From Tranzscheliella williamsii (lineage: Eukaryota; Basidiomycota; Ustilaginomycetes; Ustilaginales; Ustilaginaceae): DNA of 64,000 nucleotides. Shown piece after piece: positions 40,511-48,389 of the stretch; position 1 is the first letter of the stretch; the number at the start of each line of letters is the position of its first letter. The stretch lies in NCBI GenBank assembly GCA_023212725.1, contig JALBYF010000020.1, forward strand, positions 124,001-188,000, in the 5' to 3' direction. Made by a program: the position numbers and the translations under genes. A model generated the notes under the pieces. The model searched no databases, was not told the origin of the DNA, and saw only the letters and a program-made list of their open reading frames with translations.

Positions 40511-41089
40511 AGAGGGAGCCCTCCTATCGCCAACCTGGCCGAGGTTGTGTTGAGGAAGGAAGGCTCCGATCGATCTACCCCGGCCACACCTCCGACGACG
40601 ACCAGCTTCGGTGCCTCAACACCGCGACGTCCGAGCTTCTCGCCGTTTTCGCAACGTAGACCTCTCTTTTCTGCTCCTCATCGCAGCCCGCGTTCGCGGC
40701 CCGGCTCGTTGATCTCGGACAGTGGCCATCTGAGCAGCAGCCAGCCTACACCAACCACCAGGACGCCGTTTACGATGACTCCCTCGACGTCGTGCGATGA
40801 GCACGATGGTACGGGTCTCCTCGCTGTCGACCCGGTCGATGAGAGAGGCAAGCGCCGACAAGGCGTCCGTCCATCGCCGTCAGCTTCGGCCGCATCTTCG
40901 CCTGCCGCCTCACGTCGTGCTTCCTTGAACCTGCGCCATCCCGAAGAACCCCGGCGGCGCCGCGGCACATCTCCACCAAATGCGCAGTATGTCGCCTTCC
41001 TACTGCTGGTCATTCTTCTCATCTCGTCGCCGCTCATCAAGATCCTCTCCGTTACCGTATTTGTTGCCGTCCTCTTTCTCGAAGTCTGA
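40511..41089 (+). other. In-frame extension after the acyltransferase stop, ending in a membrane segment
   Basis: Immediately after TGA (40508-40510) the same frame stays open for 192 codons to the stop at 41087-41089. The encoded stretch is Ser/Pro/Arg-rich like the acyltransferase N-tail, then has a basic patch (EEPRRRRG) and a final hydrophobic segment of about 27 residues (YVAFLLLVILLISSPLIKI...), the layout of a tail anchor. It may be reached by stop-codon readthrough, by removal of a short intron spanning the stop (GTGAAG at 40506 to TTGAG at 40553 would be 48 nt, in frame), or the TGA may be a sequencing error. No ATG opens it near its start, so a separate gene is less likely. Confidence 0.55.
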
Positions 41090-42396
41090 CGTGCACTGCC
41101 CTATCTACGCCCTAGTCCCGCTCTTTCACTCGCTAGTACGCTTTGTGTCCTCTGCCGCGCAATAATATACCCCCTTTTGCGTTCCACGTGGGCCTGCGTC
41201 GTTTCCTCTGTCCGCCGTAACCGCTCTATACTGTGCGCTCGCCGTGTCTGGGTCTTTCGTAGCGGGCACATTCGGCGCTGGTCTCACATCGCTCTAACAG
41301 AGTCTCGCTAGCACCCACACTCGCAACATAAAAAGTTCGGCTTCTGGTAAGTCAGCCAGATGTCAAAGCAGCAACACTGGGAAAAACCGCCTAATAGAAG
41401 CTAAGCAGAAGACACGTAGATGCTAAGCAGGATCGCAAAAGCGAGTCTGGTAGACCAACATCAAAGCAGTGTTCTTGCTTTGCCCACTGGCTGGTTTACC
41501 AGATGTCGCGCTTTTATGTTGTGACTCCTATCACTTGGTGAGTGTGAGCGACTGAGCCGCGCTAACGAAATTGAGTTTGCATGCTGGTTCTATTTCCGTT
41601 CCCACTTCTGTAGTAAATCATTACTAGTTACAGTGTAGCGGCGACTAGGCTCGAGCTGCAGGCTACGCGCACGCGTCGGAACGCGCTTTTCAGCAATGTT
41701 GCCATGTCGATCCGCTGTCAAAAGGCCGCTCAGCGCAGCTAAATTAGTCCGCCCACCGGCTCATCGAGTAGTACCTTACACGGACGGGCATGGTGATTCT
41801 TTCATCAACGGGCTAAATCTTGTTCCCTGGCCCCTGCTAGCGCACGCCGTGGTTGTGCCCATGCTCCACACGCACGCCCTGGCCCTGGCCCTGCTCATAG
41901 GTTGACTTGATCCTGACCGTCGGTGGTCACGTAAGGAGCGCACGAAAGGATCTGCCACAGATCTGCGGGCTGCATCACCGGGGAATGTACCCTGCCGGTT
42001 CATAGCACAACTTGTACAATCTTGGTAGATTCCCCTCCATCGGCAATGCGCACCTCGCTTCGTCCTTGTCAAGCGCCGCTGGATGCCAGTGCGGACCCTT
42101 CAAGGGCGTCCGTAGGTCCCCACCATGGCCAAGCAAGGCGTTTCGGTAGCAAACGGCGCAGAGTGCCCTCGTTGCAATGCATAGCTATGAACGGCCCCAC
42201 CACTGAGCTTGCTTAAAACAGCTCGCTTTCGTTGCGGACCCCCGCCTGCACCTCCTCAGTTCGTCTTCCATCACCTTGCTTCCCTTCCGTTCCGGCTCCC
42301 GCTCTCGCCTCTCTTGGCGACCTGTACCGAGCTTCTTCACTCGATCCGCCACAGGCAGGAGCATCAACGGTATCAGACTCGCCAGGTAGTCCTACA
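41090..42396. other. Intergenic, 3' flank of acyltransferase and promoter of GH47 gene
   Basis: 1.3 kb without a gene. Contains a cluster of short repeats and an imperfect hairpin (41340-41510), and a CT-rich run before the GH47 start. Confidence 0.5.
41446..41503. repeat. Nested imperfect inverted repeat (hairpin)
   Basis: Outer arms TCTGGTAGACCA (41446-41457) and TGGTTTACCAGA (41492-41503) match at 11 of 12 pairs. Inner arms CAAAGCA (41462-41468) and TGCTTTG (41476-41482) are perfect. Variants of the same words (TCTGGTA, TCAAAGCAG, GCTAAGCAG) recur in the preceding 100 bp. Confidence 0.55.
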
Positions 42397-44175
42397 ATGC
42401 TCTCGAAAGCGTTTGCTACCCTCCTGGTAGGCCTGCTGGCGGCTGCGGCTCCTTTGGTCGCCGACGCGGCGACCATTCAAAAAGCTGGCTTGACCCAGTC
42501 GACAACATCCAAGGCCCGGGCTGAGGAGATCAAGGCGGCCTACAAGAGCTCCTACAACGACTATCTCCAGTATGCCCAGGGGCACGACGAACTGCTTCCG
42601 CTCAGCAAAGGCAGCACCGACCCGTTTGGCGGCTGGGGCGCCACCATCGTCGACTCGCTCAGCACCTCGTTCCTCATGGGCCACATGGATCTCTACAACT
42701 CGGGCGTCGAGTACATGAAGTCGGTCGACTTTACCACGACCTCGCAGGCCAAGATCTCGCTCTTTGAGACCAACATCCGCTACCTTGCCGGGCTACTCTC
42801 TGCCTACGAGCTCGGCGGCAAGAAGGAGCCCAAGCTCGTGGCGCAGGCCAAGGTCATCGGCGACCATCTGCTCACCGGCTGGGTCGGTGACAACAAGCTG
42901 CCCTACAACACGCTCAACTGGAACCACTTGGCCGCCCCGGACCAAAAGGACAAATCGGCCGGTATAGCCGAGACGGGCACGCTAATCCTCGAGATGGACC
43001 GTCTCTCCAAGTACACCGGCGACCAGAAGTACTTGGAGCATGCCAAGAAGAGCATGGCGGCCATCGCCCAGTCCAACGGCGTCTTCCCGGGCCTCTTCCC
43101 GCAGGTCTACGACCCGGTCAACGCCACGCCCAAGGATGACTACGTTACCTGGGGCGGTGGCTCGGATTCGTTCTTCGAGTATCTGGTCAAGTATGCCTAC
43201 CTGATCGGCGACGACCAAGCACCGTGGCTGCCGACGTGGGTCGACTCGGTCAAGTCGTCGATCGAGTACCTGCTCGAGCAGCCCGAGCAGACACAGAAGC
43301 AGGTGAGCTACCTGACCGACTACTCGGCCTCGTCGGGCGGCAATCTGCCGCGCTTTTCGCACCTGGGCTGCTTTGTCGGTGGCAACTGGATGCTAGGAGC
43401 CCGGATGCTCGACCAGGCCGACATGCACGCCTACGGGCTGGCGCTGACGGAGGGATGCATCAACACCTACTCGGCGTCGCCGTCGGGGCTTGGGCCGGAG
43501 AGCTTCGTCTTTGTCGGCAGTGGGGCCAACACGAACGGCGTGACGATCCAGAACCGTGACTTCTACCGCGAGCACGGATTCGACTTTGAAGTGACGCAGT
43601 ACGTGTTGCGGCCCGAGGTGCTCGAGTCGGTCTTTTACGCCTACCGGACCACGGGCGACGCGCGCTGGCAGGAGCTCGCCTGGGCAGCGTGGCAGGCGAT
43701 CCAGAAGCACTGCAAGGCGCCTGCCGCATACGCCGCCGTCGCCAACGTCAACACCACCGCGCCGCAGCAGCTGGACGACTCCGAGTCGTTCCTCTACGCC
43801 GAGACGTTCAAGTACCTCTACTTGACCTTCGCCGACCCGCAGCTGGCCAGCCTGGACGACTTCGTCTTCAACACCGAGGCGCATCCTTTCCGCATCGACC
43901 ACCCGGGCAAGACGTATACTGCGCCCGTCGGGTCCCTTCCCGCCCCTGCCGCCCGCAAGAAGCCCTCGGCGGTGACCCCCACCGATACCACCCCAACCAA
44001 GGACACGCCCATGCCCATGTTCAGCTCGCTTCCCGGCTTCAACCCCAATACTCTCAAGAACACGCTCGGCCACATGATCGACTCCTTCGGCCTGTTGCAG
44101 CGCCGCGCCGCCCGCGACTCCCCCCCGTCCGAGCGCCACCCGCGCCGTCGCCGCCAAGCTGCCGCCTCCGCCTAG
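42397..44175 (+). CDS. Secreted class I alpha-1,2-mannosidase (GH47)
   Basis: 592 residues. Trims alpha-1,2-linked mannose from N-glycans. Signal peptide MLSKAFATLLVGLLAAAAPLVADA. The GH47 domain runs from about residue 40 to 510, with motifs GWGATIVDSLSTSFLMG, FETNIRYLAGLLSAYEL (catalytic-site loop), HLGCFVGGNWMLGARM, RPEVLESVFYAYR and the C-terminal FNTEAHPFR, whose Thr helps bind calcium. No N-terminal transmembrane anchor, so secreted (or secretory-pathway luminal) like fungal msdS enzymes, rather than ER Mns1. The C-terminal 70 residues are Pro/Thr then Arg-rich, beyond the catalytic fold. Confidence 0.95.
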   Translation: MLSKAFATLLVGLLAAAAPLVADAATIQKAGLTQSTTSKARAEEIKAAYKSSYNDYLQYAQGHDELLPLSKGSTDPFGGWGATIVDSLSTSFLMGHMDLYNSGVEYMKSVDFTTTSQAKISLFETNIRYLAGLLSAYELGGKKEPKLVAQAKVIGDHLLTGWVGDNKLPYNTLNWNHLAAPDQKDKSAGIAETGTLILEMDRLSKYTGDQKYLEHAKKSMAAIAQSNGVFPGLFPQVYDPVNATPKDDYVTWGGGSDSFFEYLVKYAYLIGDDQAPWLPTWVDSVKSSIEYLLEQPEQTQKQVSYLTDYSASSGGNLPRFSHLGCFVGGNWMLGARMLDQADMHAYGLALTEGCINTYSASPSGLGPESFVFVGSGANTNGVTIQNRDFYREHGFDFEVTQYVLRPEVLESVFYAYRTTGDARWQELAWAAWQAIQKHCKAPAAYAAVANVNTTAPQQLDDSESFLYAETFKYLYLTFADPQLASLDDFVFNTEAHPFRIDHPGKTYTAPVGSLPAPAARKKPSAVTPTDTTPTKDTPMPMFSSLPGFNPNTLKNTLGHMIDSFGLLQRRAARDSPPSERHPRRRRQAAASA

Positions 44176-44361
44176 AGCCCCGCCCCGATACCCTTGTCTT
44201 TCCCCCTTGTCACCGGCTCAGCTGCGTGATAATGTAGTTTGTTGCTGCTTCCCACCGACTGTGACGCTTGTTGTTGCTGGAGGCTGTAGCGCCGAGGAGA
44301 TGGGAGATGACAGGACTTGGTATCTATGGCTGTGCGTGGTGGTTAGGAAGGGGAGTGGGGG

Positions 44362-44971
44362 TTACGGCGGCGGGGGGCCGTACATGGCGTTGAGGACGGT
44401 GAGGAGGCCAGCGCGGCCCTTGGCGGCGTTGTCGGCGAAGCGGGCGAGAGACCAGTCTTCGACCTTGCGAGCGGCGGAGGCGAGGATGCCGGTGAAGCCG
44501 GTGCAGCTGATGGCGGCGGACTGGTGGAAGTGGGTGGTGGCGGGGGAGGAGGGGGCGGGGGTGTAGGTGATGTACTCCTTGACGAGCATGTACTCGGTGA
44601 GGGAGAGGTTGGTGCTGGTCATTTCGAGTGCGCGCGCGCCGGGGTCGAGCATCACCACCTCGCGCACGTAGGTATCCTCGGACGCGCCCACGAGCCGCAC
44701 CAACCAGCCTGGCGCACCCTGCCGCACTCCCAGTATCCGCTCCGTCCGCAACCGCCCCGTCCCCACATCCACACTCTGCTCCACCACATCCACCGACACC
44801 ACATGCCCCGCGCTCGGATTCGGATACTTGTTCCACACCGCTGTTCACACCACCATACGCGCGTCAGCTTCGGGCATCTCCACACCCCACCCACCGCACC
44901 GCTTACATACCTCGTGCCACCAGCTGCCATGGATACGAAAAGTCCTGCTCGGACGTAAACACCTTGGGCAT
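44362..44971 (-). CDS. PRELI/MSF1-domain lipid-transfer protein (Ups2/SLMO-like), two exons
   Basis: Mitochondrial intermembrane-space phospholipid carrier (family shuttles PA or PS with Mdm35). Exons 44911-44971 and 44362-44840 with a 70-nt intron (GTATGT...AACAG, phase 1) give 179 residues. The start MPKVFTSEQDFSYPW and the join to VWNKYPNP match the PRELI opening (F..PW......KYPNP). Later motifs are SVDVVEQSVD, LRTERIL and YVREVVMLDP. The opening resembles the SLMO/Ups2 branch more than Ups1, though the LARFADNAAKG helix is shared with PRELID1. Targeting is usually presequence-less. Confidence 0.92.
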
Positions 44972-45215
44972 CCTCGTCACCGTCAGCTGCGCGAGCACAG
45001 CAGCCTTGAGGAGAACAGCAGTAAAGTGCAGAGCGAAAGGGCCGTGGTGGGCGAGGCAAAGAAAGGAGGATTCACGACCAACAACGATGCACGCCAAGTC
45101 GAACGTTGATGCTTCCATGTGGAGCCACGCAACAGCAGAAGAATCTAACACGCTCATTGCCGCCTTCTGTGTATCGCGTGCCTGTTTGATCATCCGCATA
45201 TCCCCTCCATCGTCC

Positions 45216-45333
45216 ATCTGCGGCCATAGAACCTTGAAAGCACCGCATCCCGTCCGATCTGCGAAGTTAAGCAAGGTATCGCTTAGTCAGTACTACGGTG
45301 GGGGACCACGTGGGAATCCTGAGTGCCGCAGTT
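45216..45333 (+). rRNA. 5S ribosomal RNA
   Basis: 118-nt match to the basidiomycete 5S pattern. Terminal helix ATCTGCGGC (5') pairs with GCCGCAGTT (3') with one mismatch; internal landmarks are GAAAGCACCGCATCCCGTC, GATCTGCGAAGTTAAGC and GGTGGGGGACCACGTGGGAA, covering loop A and the internal control region. A run of ten T follows. It stands alone between protein genes, so 5S genes are dispersed in this genome at least in part. Confidence 0.96.
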
Positions 45334-45648
45334 CTCTTTTTTTTTTGCTGGGCCTGCGTCACCTTGCCTTCCCAGCTATCCGTACAAGTGTTCCATCACA
45401 GCAGATGTCGCACTGCAGACAGTAGTTAAGAGACGGGGAGACAGCTCTGGCGGATGATAAAAGTGGGAGAGAACGGTCACGTCTCGATCTAACACCGCCA
45501 CTTGCGCTTGTTTTTCCAGCATGGATCCGAATAACCGGAAGAACGGCTTGCGGCTTTTGATTTCTATGGACGGCCAGATCCATATCCACTCCGAGCTCGG
45601 ATCACCGCCTCTGTATCGTTACAACGGCGCTCCTACTGTCGCACCAGC
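45334..45648. other. Intergenic, promoter of thioesterase gene
   Basis: 315 bp after the 5S gene. No gene seen. Confidence 0.5.
45337..45346 (+). terminator. Pol III terminator of 5S rRNA
   Basis: Ten consecutive T a few bases after the 5S 3' end. Confidence 0.85.
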
Positions 45649-46749
45649 ATGCTGTCTACCGTGCTTTCTGCCGTGCCCGTCGTATCGAAGCGCGCAGCGA
45701 TGGCCTTGCCGCGCATGAGGGCGCTGTCCGCCACCGGACGTGCCTGCGCCCGGTTGCCGGGACCGGCGACGGCAGCGACGGTGCCTCTGCCCTCGGGCAG
45801 CGCTCCGTCGAGGCGGTCGCTGTCGACCACACCCAGCGCAAAGGCGGGCGGCACGGGCATGGTCAAGGCGACAATAGCGCTCTCGCTTGTGGGTGTGACG
45901 ACGTATCTGCTAGGATCGATGTATCCGCCCCAGATGCTCAAGCTTCTCTCCAAGGCGCCGAGCCCGCCTAGGATGCCGAGTGATGGACCTGAGGCTGAGC
46001 AGCACGCGCGCGACGTAGAAGACGGCTTGCACGCGCTTTCGCTGGTGAAGGAGCTCAAGCGACAGTCGGTGGCGCAGGGCTCGGCGGCCGAGCTCGAGGT
46101 GCTGCGCAGCAGCGGCAAGACGATCACTGACCTCGACCCCTCGACCGCGGTGGCGGTGCCGGCGGGGCCGGGCAGCAACGTTGCCATCACCGGTCCGCCG
46201 GTGGAGGGCGGCGCGGCGGACACGCACGACTATGTGATGACGCGGCCGTATCTGCGGTTCAGCAAGGAGCGTGCGCAGCATATGCTGACGGCAGGATCGC
46301 TGCGCGGGCCCGGCATGATCGCCGTTCCGCCGCTCGTCTTTTCCAAAACAGCCCAGGGCGCAGAGCGCCTCGGCGGCCACGAGGGCGACAGCACCATCAT
46401 CGTCCACCTCGGCACCAGCGTCTGCGGCCACCAGGGCATCATCCACGGCGGCATGCTCGCCACCATCTGCGACGAGGCCCTCGCTCGCACCGCCCACTAC
46501 AACCTCCCCGGCCGCATCGGCGTCACCGCCCGCCTCGAAGTCGACTACCGCAAACCAGTCCCCGCCAACCAGTACCTCGTCATCCGCACCGAGGTCGTCG
46601 AAGCCAAGGGCAGGAAGGCCGTCGTCAAGGCCGCCGTCACCGACACCGCCGGCACCCACCTCCTCGACTGCAAAGCCATCTTTGTCGAGCCCAAATACGC
46701 AAAATACCTCCTCAACGCTGCCGACGTCAAAAAGGCCATCGAGGGGTAG
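45649..46749 (+). CDS. Mitochondrial hotdog-fold thioesterase (4HBT/PaaI-like)
   Basis: 366 residues. The first 70 are Arg/Ser/Ala-rich without acidic residues (MLSTVLSAVPVVSKRAAMA...), a likely mitochondrial presequence, followed by one membrane-like segment (VKATIALSLVGVTTYLLGSM). The hotdog domain is in the last 150 residues: HQGIIHGGMLATICDEALA is the catalytic helix signature of the PaaI/4HBT family, followed by LEVDYRKPVPAN. Likely an inner-membrane-tethered acyl-CoA thioesterase; the acyl substrate is unknown. The layout resembles yeast Fmp10-type proteins. Confidence 0.85.
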   Translation: MLSTVLSAVPVVSKRAAMALPRMRALSATGRACARLPGPATAATVPLPSGSAPSRRSLSTTPSAKAGGTGMVKATIALSLVGVTTYLLGSMYPPQMLKLLSKAPSPPRMPSDGPEAEQHARDVEDGLHALSLVKELKRQSVAQGSAAELEVLRSSGKTITDLDPSTAVAVPAGPGSNVAITGPPVEGGAADTHDYVMTRPYLRFSKERAQHMLTAGSLRGPGMIAVPPLVFSKTAQGAERLGGHEGDSTIIVHLGTSVCGHQGIIHGGMLATICDEALARTAHYNLPGRIGVTARLEVDYRKPVPANQYLVIRTEVVEAKGRKAVVKAAVTDTAGTHLLDCKAIFVEPKYAKYLLNAADVKKAIEG

Positions 46750-46881
46750 ACTCAGTTGCCATGCACATCGAATCAGTGGACCGCTGGCAACGTGAAAAAG
46801 GTATGCCTCTGTATATAGATCTAATAGAGTACACGACATTCTGCCTTGCGCTGCTGAGGCGCGCTGAGGGTGGTGGGTGGA

Positions 46882-47967
46882 TTAGACGCGGCCCCAGACG
46901 CCAAACTCGTTGGCGAGGCCGTGGTGCTGGACGACCAGCTCGTCGATGCGCTGGAGCGGGACGTCGCCGTACATTCGGGTGGCCTGGTCGGCGATGCTTT
47001 CGCCGGTGCAGAGGAGGATCTTGGCGTCGGGCTTGGCAAGCAGCTGAACAGTGGCGGCCACCTTGCTCTGCGTGTCGACATTCAAGAAGGGGGGGTCCGA
47101 GATGAGCAGGTCGAAGCTGCCTTTCAGCTCGTCTGGGACCTTGTCTGGCTCGTACAGGTTGTAGTAGACGTACGAGCTCTTGCCGAGCGCCTTGAAGCGG
47201 GTGTCGACCTCGAAGAAATAGGCCTGCCTGGCGAGGTGCGGATAGCTATGTACGAAGCCGACCCAGGAGGTGGGGCAGCACAGGAAGCCGACCCTGGTCG
47301 CGCCGAACGATGCGGCGTCCGCGGTGGTGGAGGCGGTGGGGGTGTTGCAGCCGAGCCGGTAAATGTAGGCCGAGAGCTGGTCGACGAAGGCGGCGGTGTA
47401 CCAGAACTGCGAGAGCTGCCAGCTCTCGCCGAACGTCTTGCGGAAGGTGTCTACATCGATGCGGCGCTCGGCCTGGGGCTTGTCGGTGTCGTCGGTGGAG
47501 TAAGTGCTGCCGTCGGTGCTGCTCGTGTCGTCTTCGTCGTCTGGGTTTGAGCCGTCGTGCGTGTCGAGGCGACTGGCGAGCGCGGTGAGGTCGGCGAGCA
47601 TCGAGTCGGTCGAGTCCGGCGCGACGCCGTTGAGGCGCTCCAGGTCGGCGATGGCTTCGATCTCGGCGAGGAGCGCTGCGTCAGCCGCCGCCGCTTCCTC
47701 CTGGGTTTGCTGGTGCGGCTCCTTGCACTTCCGCCGCGCCTTGCTCTCCCGCGCCCGCTTTGACCGCCGCGACACCGACGAAGCAGCCGCGGTAAACTTG
47801 AGCAGCTCCGCCTCCTCCGCCACCTTGGCCGCCCGGAACTGGTCCAGCGCCGCCAGCGCCGTCGCGTCCAGATCGGGCGGAGAAACGGACAGCCCTCCCT
47901 CACCCACCGACCCGTTCGGACCCGCTTCAGGGCGGTGTTTGCATGCTGAAACTGCCAGAGCTACCAT
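46882..47967 (-). CDS. EFM5: eEF1A lysine methyltransferase (Efm5/EEF1AKMT1 family)
   Basis: SAM-dependent methyltransferase of the N6AMT2 group that methylates a lysine of translation elongation factor 1A. 361 residues; family members are usually 215-280, the excess being an N-terminal charged region and an Asp/Ser/Thr-rich insert (about 120-150). Diagnostic pieces are DATALAALDQF (family DTLAALQEF), FGESWQLSQFWY, and DLLISDPPFLN with the catalytic DPPF. Start at 47967 is the first ATG; the N-terminal 25 residues are not conserved-looking, so the true start might be slightly different. Confidence 0.92.
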   Translation of the reverse strand: MVALAVSACKHRPEAGPNGSVGEGGLSVSPPDLDATALAALDQFRAAKVAEEAELLKFTAAASSVSRRSKRARESKARRKCKEPHQQTQEEAAAADAALLAEIEAIADLERLNGVAPDSTDSMLADLTALASRLDTHDGSNPDDEDDTSSTDGSTYSTDDTDKPQAERRIDVDTFRKTFGESWQLSQFWYTAAFVDQLSAYIYRLGCNTPTASTTADAASFGATRVGFLCCPTSWVGFVHSYPHLARQAYFFEVDTRFKALGKSSYVYYNLYEPDKVPDELKGSFDLLISDPPFLNVDTQSKVAATVQLLAKPDAKILLCTGESIADQATRMYGDVPLQRIDELVVQHHGLANEFGVWGRV

Positions 47968-48389
47968 CTACGCTGACGTCCGCCGCACCACTACCGGTTA
48001 GGGTGGCGTGCCAAACGGCGCAGCGCTTCATCAGCATCAAAAAATCCTTCCAGACCTTCGAAAGATTTTGCGCCTTCTCCCGATCCGTAACGGTGACGAA
48101 ACGAAACATGTTAAATCAGCCTTCCTCCGCGCCCAGCTCGCCACGCAGCTCGCAGCACAGCAGCACGGCATGCGGGTCTGACTCGGAGGAGACAGGCAGA
48201 GCAACACAGAGCAACACCCACACTAGTTGTTGCCATCCCACCCACTACACTACGCGCCTATCTGATCTCGACCACTGTTTGTCGTTTTGGCTTCGTCGTG
48301 CCGTCGTCGTCGTCGTCGTCCCACCCGTGATGAGTGCTCTTGTGCAGGAGCCAGCGCATCGAAGGTGACGTTGTGTACGTGCCGCGTCT
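47968..48389. other. Divergent promoter region between Efm5 and PXA genes
   Basis: 422 bp between two divergent starts. Contains a GTC/GTCGTC triplet run near 48300. No gene. Confidence 0.5.

Noticed and set aside
41511..42390. Possible small genes before GH47
   Set aside because: Frames are short and lack features; the in-frame GH47 upstream extension has no ATG and precedes a clear signal peptide.
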